Below are positions 19,382 to 27,922 of a stretch of 64,000 nucleotides of DNA, in pieces. Under the pieces are notes generated by a model, which worked only from the letters and a program-made list of their open reading frames with translations, was not told where the DNA came from and did not search any database. The stretch is from the NCBI GenBank assembly GCA_963761005.1, contig CAVXFK010000008.1, positions 434,001 to 498,000 of the forward strand, in the 5' to 3' direction. The stretch's first letter is position 1, and every line of letters begins with the position of its first letter. Source of the DNA: DASWJZ01 sp963761005 (lineage in GTDB: Bacteria > Pseudomonadota > Alphaproteobacteria > Rhizobiales > Afifellaceae). The translations under genes and the position numbers were made by a program.

Positions 19382-19557
19382 AAACCTGCTATTGCCCCCT
19401 AGAGGTCAGAACGACGAAACGCCCACCCTTGGGGTCTCTTACCCAAATCGTTCGACAGCCTGCCTCGTTGATCGGGGACGCTACCGACAGCCCGCGCTGC
19501 CGTCTAATCAACGATTTTTACCCATTGTTACGCACGTTTCGGCGTCGCACCGGACAA

Positions 19558-19598
19558 GAAAATAGCCCGGCACGCAGTGCGTGCCGGGCTATTTCGTA
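19558..19598 (-). terminator. Strong hairpin terminator after ftsZ
   Basis: A 17-bp perfect inverted repeat (19560-19576 pairing with 19578-19594, core AAATAGCCCGGCACGCA) lies 25 bases downstream of the ftsZ stop. It is AT-flanked on both sides, so it may act in both directions. It separates the ftsZ transcript from lpxC, which then needs its own promoter in the 180 bases between them. Confidence 0.75.
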
Positions 19599-19618
19599 AA
19601 TATGGTTGCCGTGCGGGG

Positions 19619-21427
19619 CTAGCTCGACTGCCGGCGCAGGAAAGCCGGAATTTCGAGATGCTCCTCCCGGCTCGGATCGATCGGCACCGGCCGGCCACGC
19701 GGATCGAGCGTGCCGGTAGCCGCGGCCTGCTCGCCCATTCGCCGCGGCTGCGGTTGCTTGGCGAATTCCGAGGCAGGCGCGGGAGCCGGTGCCTGATGCT
19801 GAGTCGGCGGGCTTGCGGGGGCGGCGCGTGGAATGGGAGCCGGTTCCCGCTGCGGGTGCTCGTGCCCGTCCTCAAACTCCGCATCCTCGCGGCGGCCGAG
19901 GCCGCTTGCGATCCGGGCCAGAAGACCGCGCGGGCGCCGCTCGTCCTCCACGGCGCGCGCCGGCGCCTGCCTGGCTCGAATCTGGCGCTGCGCGACGGGC
20001 GGGAAATCCTCCACCCGCGGCATGCGCGGCTGCATGCTGTCCGGGCGCTCGGCCGCGGGCGGGATGAAGCTTGCCGCGTGGGCGGCGCGAAGCGCTTCCT
20101 GGATCCGCTCCTGCTCGTGGTCCAGACCGGCCTGCCGCGAAGCGGCGAGCGCCGGGTCGGGCCGGAACGGGCCGATGCGGACGGCCGGATCGGCATTCGC
20201 GCGCGCCGCTTCGGCCTGCCTTGCCGGGGCCTGCTGAACCGGACGCTGCTGCTGCCTCTGCGGGGGCTGGATCGCCAGCTCCTGCTCAAGGCCTTCGAGC
20301 GCATAGTCCTGGGCGCGGCGCTGCTGCTGCGGCGCTTGCTGCTGTACCGGCGCCTGCGCGACAGCGGCAGCGGGTGCGGCGGCAGCCGGCGAGACCGACT
20401 TCAGACGGCGCGTCAGCTCCGCCATGCCGGCGGTCGGCGGCGCGATCTGCTCCTGCACGCGCTCCTCCTCGATCCCCGTCGCCACGACGGACACGCGGAC
20501 AATGCCTTCGAGGCTTTCGTCGAAGGTCGCGCCGAAGATGATGTTGGCGTCGCTGTCGACCTCCTCGCGGACGCGGCTCGCCGCCTCGTCGACTTCGAAC
20601 AAGGTCATGTCGCGACCGCCGGTGATGGAGATCAGGAGCCCGCGCGCGCCACGCATGTTGACGTCGTCGAGCAGCGGATTGGCGATCGCCTTCTCCGCCG
20701 CCTCGATGGCGCGCTTGTCGCCGGAGGCCTCGCCGGTGCCCATCATGGCCTTGCCCATCTCGCGCATCACCGAACGGACATCGGCAAAGTCGAGGTTGAT
20801 CAAGCCATCCTTCACCATCAGGTCGGTGATGCAGGCGACGCCGGAATAGAGCACCTCGTCGGCCATGGCGAAGGCATCGGCGAAGGTGGTCTTGTCGTTG
20901 GCGACGCGGAAGAGGTTCTGGTTTGGAATGACGATGAGCGTGTCGACGCACTTCTGCAGCTCGAGGATGCCGGCGTCGGCAATGCGCATGCGGCGCTGGC
21001 CTTCGAACTGGAACGGCTTGGTCACGACGCCGACGGTCAGGATGCCCGCGTCGCGCGCCGCTCGCGCGACGATCGGCGCAGCGCCGGTGCCGGTGCCGCC
21101 GCCCATGCCGGCAGTGATGAAGGCCATGTGCGCGCCGTTCATGTGATCGGTGATCTCGTCGATCGTCTCCTCGGCGGCGGCACGGCCGATCTCAGGCTGC
21201 GAGCCGGCTCCGAGCCCCTGGGTGACCGCGACGCCCATCTGGATCATGCGGTCGGCCTTGGAGTTGGTCAGGGCCTGGGCGTCGGTATTGGCGACGACGA
21301 ATTCCACTCCCTGCAGGCCTGCCTCGATCATGTTGTTCACGGCATTGCAGCCGGCGCCCCCGACTCCGAAGACGGTGATCCTCGGCTTCAGTTCCGTGAT
21401 GTCCGGCATCTTCAGGTTGATACTCAT
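19619..21427 (-). CDS. ftsZ: Cell division protein FtsZ
   Basis: Tubulin-like GTPase of 602 residues that forms the division ring. The GTP-binding core is complete: GVGGAGCNAVNNMI near residue 18, the tubulin signature GGGTGTGAAPIVARAA near residue 108, and the synergy-loop region NVDFADVR-like text (LINLDFADVRSVM). After about residue 320 comes a long low-complexity linker rich in alanine, proline and glutamine, typical of alphaproteobacterial FtsZ, and the C-terminal peptide ends LEIPAFLRRQSS, which would bind FtsA. It is downstream of ftsA across about 73 bases and closes the ddl-ftsQ-ftsA-ftsZ block. Confidence 0.97.
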   Translation of the reverse strand: MSINLKMPDITELKPRITVFGVGGAGCNAVNNMIEAGLQGVEFVVANTDAQALTNSKADRMIQMGVAVTQGLGAGSQPEIGRAAAEETIDEITDHMNGAHMAFITAGMGGGTGTGAAPIVARAARDAGILTVGVVTKPFQFEGQRRMRIADAGILELQKCVDTLIVIPNQNLFRVANDKTTFADAFAMADEVLYSGVACITDLMVKDGLINLDFADVRSVMREMGKAMMGTGEASGDKRAIEAAEKAIANPLLDDVNMRGARGLLISITGGRDMTLFEVDEAASRVREEVDSDANIIFGATFDESLEGIVRVSVVATGIEEERVQEQIAPPTAGMAELTRRLKSVSPAAAAPAAAVAQAPVQQQAPQQQRRAQDYALEGLEQELAIQPPQRQQQRPVQQAPARQAEAARANADPAVRIGPFRPDPALAASRQAGLDHEQERIQEALRAAHAASFIPPAAERPDSMQPRMPRVEDFPPVAQRQIRARQAPARAVEDERRPRGLLARIASGLGRREDAEFEDGHEHPQREPAPIPRAAPASPPTQHQAPAPAPASEFAKQPQPRRMGEQAAATGTLDPRGRPVPIDPSREEHLEIPAFLRRQSS

Positions 21428-21500
21428 CGTTCCGTCCTCTTCCGCCTTTCCGCCAGGCCCGGCCTCGGCCCACCTGATCCGTTCGTTCCGTTCCGCTTCG

Positions 21501-22829
21501 TCAGAAGCTGTCCTTGAACCAGCGCCCTACCCGCGCGAAATATCCGTCCGTTCCCGTCATTGCCGGCCGGTGCGGGCTTCGGGCATGGAACTGCTCGATG
21601 CGCGCCGCCTGCGGATAGAGAACGAGGCCGACGGCTGCCGAGAAAGCCGGGCTCTTCGCCGCTTCCGGCAGGCCTTGGATGCCGAGCGGCCGCCCGACGC
21701 GGACGTTGCGTCCGAAGATGTGGCGCGCGGTGTCGGCCAAACCGTTCAGCTGGCTTGCACCGCCGGTCAGAACCACGCGCTTTCCGACCTGATCGGCAAA
21801 GCCCGACTTCGTCAGCATGTCGCGCGTCATCTCCAGCGTCTCCTCGACGCGCGGTCTGATGATGCGCGTCAGCGCGGAGCGCGCGACGGTGTTCGGATGG
21901 TCGCGCTCGTCTTCGCCGACCGGCGGAATCGTCAAAATGTCCCGATCGTCCGAGGTCGACGACAGCGCCGAGCCGTGGCGCGCCTTGATGCGCTCCGCGT
22001 CGGCGAGGTTGGTGGAAAGGCCGCGCGCGACGTCGAGCGTCACGTGCTGGCCGCCGATCGCGATCGCATCGGTGTGCACGAATTCGCCGTCGTGAAAGAC
22101 GGAGAGCGTCGTCGTGCCGCCACCCATGTCGACGCAGGCGACGCCCAGCTCGGCCTCGTCGTCGACAAGCGCGGCGAGACCCGAAGCATAAGGTGTCGCA
22201 ACCACCGTCTCGACCTCGAGGTGGCAGCGGTTGATGGCAAGCTCGAGGTTCCGGATCGGCGCTTCGTCGGCGGTGACGACATGGATATCGACGCCGAGCG
22301 CGTTGCCGAGCATGCCGACCGGATCGGCGACGCCGCGATTGCCGTCGAGGGAATAGCCGATCGGCAAGGCGTGAAGGACGATCCGCCCTTCGCTCACCGA
22401 ATGCGCGCCGCCGGCGCCGAGCACACGCTGGATGTCGGCCTCGCGGACCGCACCACCGATGTCGACGCTCGCGGAAAACGCCTCGCTCTTCAGCCGGCCA
22501 CAAGAGATGTTGACGATCAAGCTGCCGACGGTCACCTCGGCCATGCGCTCGGCCGCGTCGACGGCAAGGCGGATCGCCTTCTCCGCCTCGTCGAGATCGA
22601 CGACCACGCCGGACTTGATGCCGCGCGAACGCGTCGCCGCGAAGCCCAACACCTCGACGGAATGCATGCGACGGCGGAGCGCATCGCTGTCGCGCGGCTT
22701 CAGCCGCGCGATCATGCAGCACACCTTCGTCGAGCCGACGTCGAGCACGCTCACGGTGGCGGAGCGCCGCCCGCCGAGAGGCTTTACTCTCGACACGCCG
22801 GTCGGGCCGTGGGTTCGACGGCCGCTCAC
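21501..22829 (-). CDS. ftsA: Cell division protein FtsA
   Basis: Actin-like ATPase of 442 residues that tethers FtsZ to the inner membrane. Actin-fold signatures are visible: TVSVLDVGSTKVCCMIARLK (phosphate 1) and ACVDMGGGTTTLSVFHDGEF (phosphate 2), with KRVVLTGGASQLNGL as the adenosine motif. The C-terminus ends in a positively charged amphipathic stretch (RVGRWFKDSF) that would insert into the membrane. The start overlaps the ftsQ stop by four bases. Confidence 0.95.
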   Translation of the reverse strand: MSGRRTHGPTGVSRVKPLGGRRSATVSVLDVGSTKVCCMIARLKPRDSDALRRRMHSVEVLGFAATRSRGIKSGVVVDLDEAEKAIRLAVDAAERMAEVTVGSLIVNISCGRLKSEAFSASVDIGGAVREADIQRVLGAGGAHSVSEGRIVLHALPIGYSLDGNRGVADPVGMLGNALGVDIHVVTADEAPIRNLELAINRCHLEVETVVATPYASGLAALVDDEAELGVACVDMGGGTTTLSVFHDGEFVHTDAIAIGGQHVTLDVARGLSTNLADAERIKARHGSALSSTSDDRDILTIPPVGEDERDHPNTVARSALTRIIRPRVEETLEMTRDMLTKSGFADQVGKRVVLTGGASQLNGLADTARHIFGRNVRVGRPLGIQGLPEAAKSPAFSAAVGLVLYPQAARIEQFHARSPHRPAMTGTDGYFARVGRWFKDSF

Positions 22830-23740
22830 GTGCGCGTCTTGCCTTGTTTCAGCGGGGCGGCGCCGTCGGAGGTGACGTCGTCGAGCGAGCGCCCTTCCGG
22901 CAGCCGCACGGTCACCCGGTCGGGAAGCCGCATGTCGACGACGGTGACGTCGCGCGCAAGAAGCTGCTCCTTAGTGTCGAGATTGACCAGCTCGGCGAGC
23001 GCTTGGCGTACGTTCTTCTCCGGTAGTTTCACCGTGACGCCGTGGTCGAGATGCAGGTCCCAGCGGCGGTCGGCGACGAGAACCGCGGCGCGAAGCTGCG
23101 ACAGGATCGTCGGCTCGGCGACAAGGTCACCGAGGATATCCTCCGCCGTCTGGTTGGCGCCGCCACCCACCATCAGCGGCAGCCGCGCGAAACGCCCCTC
23201 TTCAAGCGGCACGATCGGAGTGCCGCTCTTGTCGATCACGACGACATCGCCGTTGCGCTGCCAAAGCGCGAAGGGCTTCCTCTCGGTGATCTCGACGGAG
23301 AGCGTGCTCGGGTAGAACTTGCGCACCACCACGTGATCGATCCAGGGAAGCTCGGAGAGGCGTTTCTGCGCCTTCTCGGCATCGAACGAGATGAGCGAGC
23401 CGCCGACCTCGAGCTTCTCGAGCACGGCGATCTCGGAGGTCTCCGTCTCGCCGGTGATCCTGATGTCGTCGATGCCGAAGCCGACGACGACGAGAAGCGA
23501 ATCCGCGAGCCTGCCGATCTGACCGCCGACGGTCAGCGCATAGAGCAGCGTGACGATGAGGAAACCGGCGGCCGCCCTCTCGCCGGTGCGCCAGCGGCGG
23601 TCGCGCTCGATCTTCTCGGCGGCACGACGCAGCCGGCGCGGCAGAAGGTTCGCGAGCGGACGCAGAATCAAGCCGAGCGCATGATCGAGGGCGCCGAGCA
23701 ATGTCGGCTCCCCAAATCTTGCTTCTCTTACCGTCTGCAC
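22826..23740 (-). CDS. ftsQ: Cell division protein FtsQ
   Basis: Bitopic division protein of 304 residues linking cytoplasmic and periplasmic divisome parts. A basic cytoplasmic tail is followed by one membrane helix (AAAGFLIVTLLYALTVGG), then the POTRA domain (GFGIDDIRITGETETSE) and the beta domain (LPWIDHVVVRKFYPSTLSVE). I start at the GTG at 23740, which follows a GGAGG site, rather than the longer frame that would overlap ddl extensively. It still overlaps the 3' end of ddl by 13 bases, indicating translational coupling. Confidence 0.92.
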   Translation of the reverse strand: MQTVREARFGEPTLLGALDHALGLILRPLANLLPRRLRRAAEKIERDRRWRTGERAAAGFLIVTLLYALTVGGQIGRLADSLLVVVGFGIDDIRITGETETSEIAVLEKLEVGGSLISFDAEKAQKRLSELPWIDHVVVRKFYPSTLSVEITERKPFALWQRNGDVVVIDKSGTPIVPLEEGRFARLPLMVGGGANQTAEDILGDLVAEPTILSQLRAAVLVADRRWDLHLDHGVTVKLPEKNVRQALAELVNLDTKEQLLARDVTVVDMRLPDRVTVRLPEGRSLDDVTSDGAAPLKQGKTRT

Positions 23741-24651
23741 GACGCGTCCTCCACCATCCAGGCCACCAGCTCCGGAAAGCTCAGCCCGGCATGCGCGGCG
23801 AGTTCGGGAACCAGCGACGTGCGCGTCATGCCGGGCTGCGTGTTGATCTCCAGCCAGATAATCTCGCCCGATCCCGCCTCGTCGTAGCGGAAGTCGGAAC
23901 GGGAGACGCCGCGGCAACCGACGGCACGATGCGCTTCAAGTGCCAGCGTGCAAATATTTTGGTAAACAAAGGGTTTAATCGGCGCCGGACAAAGATGTTT
24001 TGATCCGCCTTCGGCATATTTGGCATCGTAGTCGTAGAAACCGTGCCCGAGCGGCACGATCTCGGTGACGCCGAGCGCCTCGTCGCCCATGACCGCGCAG
24101 GTGAGCTCTCGCCCAGCGATGAATCGCTCCGCCATCACGTGCTCACCGAATGCCCAGTCGTCGCGACCGAGCGATTGCGGCGGGTGCGGCTGATCCACCG
24201 CAACGATGATGACGCCGAACGAAGAGCCCTCCGCGATCGGTTTCACCACGTAGGGCGGCTGAAGCACATGCTGCTTCGCAGCCTCGAAGCGCGAAACGAT
24301 TCTGTGCTCGGCAACGGGAATGCCCGCGGCAGCAGCGACGTTCTTCGCCTTTTCCTTGTTCATCGCGAGCGCGGAGGCGAGCACGCCGGAGTGCGTGTAA
24401 GGGATATCGAGGATCTCAAGCAGCCCCTGGATGGCGCCGTCCTCGCCGAAGGGGCCGTGCAGCGCGTTGAAGACGACGTCGGGCTTCAGCTTCGAAAGCA
24501 CCTCGGCGATGTCGCGCTGAACATCGATGCGCGTCACCCGGTAGCCGGCGGCTTCCAGATTGTCGGCGCATTCGCGCCCCGAATTCATGCTGACTGGCCG
24601 CTCGGCCGACCAGCCGCCCATCAGTACCGCGACGTGCTTCTTGTTCGACAT
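23728..24651 (-). CDS. ddl: D-alanine--D-alanine ligase
   Basis: ATP-grasp ligase of 307 residues that makes the D-Ala-D-Ala dipeptide for peptidoglycan. Landmarks are VLMGGWSAERPVSMNSG at the N-terminus, VFNALHGPFGEDGAIQGLLE, the grasp loop VVKPIAEGSSFGV, the omega-loop tyrosine in YDYDAKY (D-Ala rather than D-lactate specificity) and the magnesium-binding WLEINTQPGMT. It heads the ftsQ-ftsA-ftsZ group. In most relatives it follows murB directly; here an opposite-strand DUF2239 gene intervenes, so transcription must restart in the 178 bases between 24652 and 24829. Confidence 0.95.
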   Translation of the reverse strand: MSNKKHVAVLMGGWSAERPVSMNSGRECADNLEAAGYRVTRIDVQRDIAEVLSKLKPDVVFNALHGPFGEDGAIQGLLEILDIPYTHSGVLASALAMNKEKAKNVAAAAGIPVAEHRIVSRFEAAKQHVLQPPYVVKPIAEGSSFGVIIVAVDQPHPPQSLGRDDWAFGEHVMAERFIAGRELTCAVMGDEALGVTEIVPLGHGFYDYDAKYAEGGSKHLCPAPIKPFVYQNICTLALEAHRAVGCRGVSRSDFRYDEAGSGEIIWLEINTQPGMTRTSLVPELAAHAGLSFPELVAWMVEDASCRR

Positions 24652-24758
24652 GACGCCACCCCTCGCTCGAAAAAGCGATTCGTGGCGCCGAGGTTGGGCG
24701 GGAAATTGGTGAGAAAGCGTTAACCAAGGTTACCGCAGGCCGCGATCGGCCATTTTAC

Positions 24759-24796
24759 CCGGATAATATTGACACGATAATTCTACCGGATAATAA
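24759..24796 (+). promoter_or_regulatory. Promoter with two direct CCGGATAATA repeats (putative operator)
   Basis: The 10-mer CCGGATAATA occurs at 24759-24768 and again at 24786-24795, 27 bases apart start to start. A perfect -35 hexamer TTGACA lies at 24769-24774 and a -10-like TAATAA at 24791-24796, spacer 16. The repeats thus abut the -35 and cover the -10. This is what an operator for a repressor of the DUF2239 gene would look like. No regulator gene is adjacent and I do not recognise the motif. Confidence 0.55.
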
Positions 24797-24829
24797 GCAC
24801 GGCATCGTCAGCGCGTGGAGTTGCCGCGA

Positions 24830-25441
24830 ATGTCCGCCCCCAGCGAGTTCATCTGCACCGCCTTTGCCGATGCGCGCCGCATCGCTTCGGGTCCGCTTCA
24901 TACGGTCGCCCTCAAGGCGAAGGCGGAGGCGGACAGGAATCCTTCTCAAACGATCCTGATCTTCGAGGATGCGGCGGCACAACTGATCGAAGTCGACCTT
25001 CGCGGCAGCGCAGGCGACGTGCGTGCGCGGCTTGCCGCATGGGCGCCCGGCCCTGCTTCGTCCCCTGAAAATGCCTCGGCGATTTCAGACTCCAACCGCC
25101 GTGGCCCCGGCCGCCCAAAGCTCGGCGTCGTTGCGCGCGAGGTCACGCTGTTGCCGCGGCATTGGGACTGGCTCAAGGCGCAGCCCGGCGGCGCGTCGGT
25201 TGCGCTGCGAAAGCTCGTTGACGAAGCGCGGCGCCGGAACGCCGGGCGCGATCGCGTGCGACGATCGCAGGAAGCCGCTTACCGCTTCATGCCGGCGATG
25301 GCCGGCGACCGTCCCGGCTTCGAGGAGGCGGCACGCGCGCTCTTCGCCGGAAACGCGGCGCGGTTCGCGGAGATGACCAAGCCCTGGCCGCGCGACATTC
25401 GCGAACACGCCGCGAAGCTCGCCGCGGACGCGCTGCAATAG
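24830..25441 (+). CDS. DUF2239 family protein
   Basis: Protein of 203 residues with no signal peptide or membrane segment. The central GRPKLGVVAREVTLLPRHWD and PGGASVALRKLVDEARRRNA are the conserved core of DUF2239, whose function is unknown; the second part resembles a short DNA- or protein-binding helical region. It is the only plus-strand gene inside the 28-kb leftward cluster, splitting murB from ddl. The ATG at 24830 has a GGAG site ten bases before it. An AT-rich promoter with direct repeats lies immediately upstream. Confidence 0.8.
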   Translation: MSAPSEFICTAFADARRIASGPLHTVALKAKAEADRNPSQTILIFEDAAAQLIEVDLRGSAGDVRARLAAWAPGPASSPENASAISDSNRRGPGRPKLGVVAREVTLLPRHWDWLKAQPGGASVALRKLVDEARRRNAGRDRVRRSQEAAYRFMPAMAGDRPGFEEAARALFAGNAARFAEMTKPWPRDIREHAAKLAADALQ

Positions 25442-25457
25442 GGGGCGCAGGCAGCGC

Positions 25458-26429
25458 TCACCCGCTCCCGAGGAACGGCGCCACAGCGCCAGTCGAGCCG
25501 AATTTCCCGATCCGCTTGATCTCCCATTCAAGCTTCACGCCCGATGTTTCGAGCACGCGGGCGCGAACGGTTTCGCCAAGAAGCTCAAGGTCGTGGCCGC
25601 TCGCCTTGCCGGTGTTTATGAGAAAGTTGCAGTGCATCTCGGAAACCTGCGCGTCGCCGACGTTCAGGCCGCGACAGCCAGCAGCGTCAATGAGTTGCCA
25701 GGCTTTGTTGCCTTCCGGATTCTTGAAGGTCGAGCCGCCGGTCCGCGTTTTCACCGGCTGCGCCTTCTCGCGATGCGCCTGAACGGCATCCATCTCGGCG
25801 CGGATCTTTTCGCGTTCCTCGAAGGCCCCTTCGTAAGTTGCTTCGACGAAGATCAAATCCTCCGGCGCGTCGGAGTGCCGATAGGTATATCCCATGTCGG
25901 CGTTGGTCAGCACGTGCCGCTCGCCGCGCCGGTCGATTGCGACGATCTCGACCACGCGCTCGCGCGTCTCCATGCCGTTCGCACCAGCATTCATGCGGAG
26001 CGCGCCGCCTATCGCGCCGGGGATGCCGTGATAGAAGGCGAAGCCGCCAATTCCCGCTTCGAGCGCGTTAGCGGCGAGGCGCTTGTCGGCCAAGGCGGCG
26101 CCGACGGTTATACGGCTTCCTTCAACCCGTACGTGACCGAAGCCGCGCGCCGAAAGCCGCACGACGATGCCCTCCACGCCTCCGTCGCGCACGAGCAGGT
26201 TCGAGCCGAGGCCAATGGTCGTGACCGGAATGTCTTGCGGCAGCGCTTTCATCAAGAGCGCGAGGTCCTCGACATTCGCCGGCATCGCGAGAATCTCCGC
26301 CGGTCCGCCGGCACGAAACCAGACAATCGGTGCAAGCGGTTGGTCGGCCGCAAGCGTGCCGCGGAAGCCGACGAGATTGTCGCGCAGACGATCGAGGAGG
26401 TGCTCAGGTATCCGCGCAGTCCCGCTCAC
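25458..26429 (-). CDS. murB: UDP-N-acetylenolpyruvoylglucosamine reductase
   Basis: FAD-dependent enzyme of 323 residues that reduces UDP-GlcNAc-enolpyruvate to UDP-MurNAc. FAD-binding text includes TIGLGSNLLVRDGGVEGIVV and HGIPGAIGGALRMNAGANG. The catalytic serine lies in RTGGSTFKNPEGNKAW and the C-terminal glutamate region is EMHCNFLINTGKASG, as in type II MurB. The GTG at 26429 overlaps the murC stop by four bases, so the two are translationally coupled; the frame open further upstream lies within murC and is not used. Confidence 0.95.
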   Translation of the reverse strand: MSGTARIPEHLLDRLRDNLVGFRGTLAADQPLAPIVWFRAGGPAEILAMPANVEDLALLMKALPQDIPVTTIGLGSNLLVRDGGVEGIVVRLSARGFGHVRVEGSRITVGAALADKRLAANALEAGIGGFAFYHGIPGAIGGALRMNAGANGMETRERVVEIVAIDRRGERHVLTNADMGYTYRHSDAPEDLIFVEATYEGAFEEREKIRAEMDAVQAHREKAQPVKTRTGGSTFKNPEGNKAWQLIDAAGCRGLNVGDAQVSEMHCNFLINTGKASGHDLELLGETVRARVLETSGVKLEWEIKRIGKFGSTGAVAPFLGSG

Positions 26430-27841
26430 GCCTTGCCTTTCTCCAACGCCGCAAGCGCTTGCGGCAGCGCGTTCGCCCATCGCGTGATCGATCCGGCGCC
26501 AAGGCAGACCACCATGTCGCCCGGCTCGACGATCGAGGCGACAAGCGCCGGCAACGCCGCCTCGCTCTCGAGCACACGCACGTCGCGGTGCCCGCCGGAG
26601 CGGAGGCCCTCGATGAGCGCGTCGCGGCTTGCCCCTTCGATCGGCGATTCGCCCGCCGGATAGACGTCGGCCACGATCACCGTGTCGGCCTCGTTGAAGC
26701 AGGTGCAGAACTCGGCGAAGAGGTTCTTGAGCCGCGTGTAGCGGTGCGGCTGAACGACGGCGACGAGCCGCCGCGGAGAAGCGGAGCGCGCGGCGCGAAG
26801 CACCGCAGCGATCTCAACCGGATGATGACCGTAATCGTCATAGATCGACACGCCGTTCCACGTGCCGGTCAGCGTGAAGCGGCGCTTCACGCCGCCGAAG
26901 TTCGCGAGCCCCTTTCTGACGGCGGCCGCGTCGATGCCGATCGCGCGTGCGACCGCGACCGCCGCCGTCGCGTTCGACACGTTGTGCTCGCCCGGCATCG
27001 CGATCGCAAGATCCTCCATCGTCTCCGTCTCGCCGGTCACGCGGTCGCGGCGATCGACCGTGAAGAGCATCCTGCCGCCATCGAACCGAAGATCGCGACA
27101 GCGCACCTCCGCCTGCGGGTTCCGCCCGTAAGTGACGATGCGCCGGTCCTCGATGCGGGCGACAAGCGCCTGCACTTCCGCATGGTCGAGGCACATCACG
27201 GCGAAGCCGTAGAAGGGCACGTTCTCGACGAAGGCGCGGAACGCTTCGCGCAGCGCATCGAAGGTGCCGTAGTGATCGAGGTGCTCCGGGTCGATGTTGG
27301 TGACGACGACGATGTCCGCCGGGAGCTTCACGAAGGTGCCGTCGGACTCGTCCGATTCCACCACCATCCAGTCCCCGGCGCCCATGCGGGCGTTGGTGCC
27401 GTAGGAGTTGATGATACCGCCGTTGATGACGGTTGGATCCAGGCCGCCGGCGTCGAGCAGCGCTGCGACCATCGACGTAGTCGTGGTCTTGCCGTGCGTG
27501 CCGCCGATCGCGATCGCCGACTTCAGCCGCATCAGCTCTGCCAGCATCTCGGCGCGGCGAACCACGGGCAGACCGCGCGCCCGCGCCTCCTTCAGCTCGG
27601 GGTTGTCGCGCCTGATCGCCGAGGAGACCACGACCACCGCCGCGTCGCCGAGATTCTTCGCCGCGTGTCCGATCGCCACCGCGATGCCGCGGTCGCGCAG
27701 CCGCTGCACGTTGGTGCTGTCGGCAACGTCGGAGCCGCGCACGCGGTAATTCAGGTTGGCGAGCACCTCGGCAATGCCGCTCATCCCGATCCCGCCGATC
27801 CCGACGAAATGGATAGGACCGATGTCGCGCGGCAATTTCAT
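26426..27841 (-). CDS. murC: UDP-N-acetylmuramate--L-alanine ligase
   Basis: Mur ligase of 471 residues adding L-alanine to UDP-MurNAc. The N-terminal UDP-binding Rossmann fold reads IHFVGIGGIGMSGIAEVL, the ATP loop is GGTHGKTTTTSMVAALLD, and the central and C-terminal domains include VVTNIDPEHLDHYG and DDYGHHPVEIAAVLRAAR. Length and all motifs are normal. It lies 81 bases downstream of murG and overlaps murB. Confidence 0.97.
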   Translation of the reverse strand: MKLPRDIGPIHFVGIGGIGMSGIAEVLANLNYRVRGSDVADSTNVQRLRDRGIAVAIGHAAKNLGDAAVVVVSSAIRRDNPELKEARARGLPVVRRAEMLAELMRLKSAIAIGGTHGKTTTTSMVAALLDAGGLDPTVINGGIINSYGTNARMGAGDWMVVESDESDGTFVKLPADIVVVTNIDPEHLDHYGTFDALREAFRAFVENVPFYGFAVMCLDHAEVQALVARIEDRRIVTYGRNPQAEVRCRDLRFDGGRMLFTVDRRDRVTGETETMEDLAIAMPGEHNVSNATAAVAVARAIGIDAAAVRKGLANFGGVKRRFTLTGTWNGVSIYDDYGHHPVEIAAVLRAARSASPRRLVAVVQPHRYTRLKNLFAEFCTCFNEADTVIVADVYPAGESPIEGASRDALIEGLRSGGHRDVRVLESEAALPALVASIVEPGDMVVCLGAGSITRWANALPQALAALEKGKA

Positions 27842-27922
27842 CAGGCGATACTCCTAAAGGAAGGCGCGGAAGCCTTCCGGCCCGCTCCTATAGCCCAGCT
27901 CCGGGCCGGATGAGGCCGGAAA

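Noticed and set aside
19577..23315. Very long plus-strand open frames (646 and 721 codons) opposite ftsZ, ftsA and ftsQ
   Set aside because: High third-position GC on the coding strand removes stops from the opposite strand. The products resemble no family and start inside unrelated sequence.
24691..24740. Possible CtrA half-site (GTTAACCA) upstream of ddl
   Set aside because: Only one half matches; the full TTAA-N7-TTAA spacing is absent.
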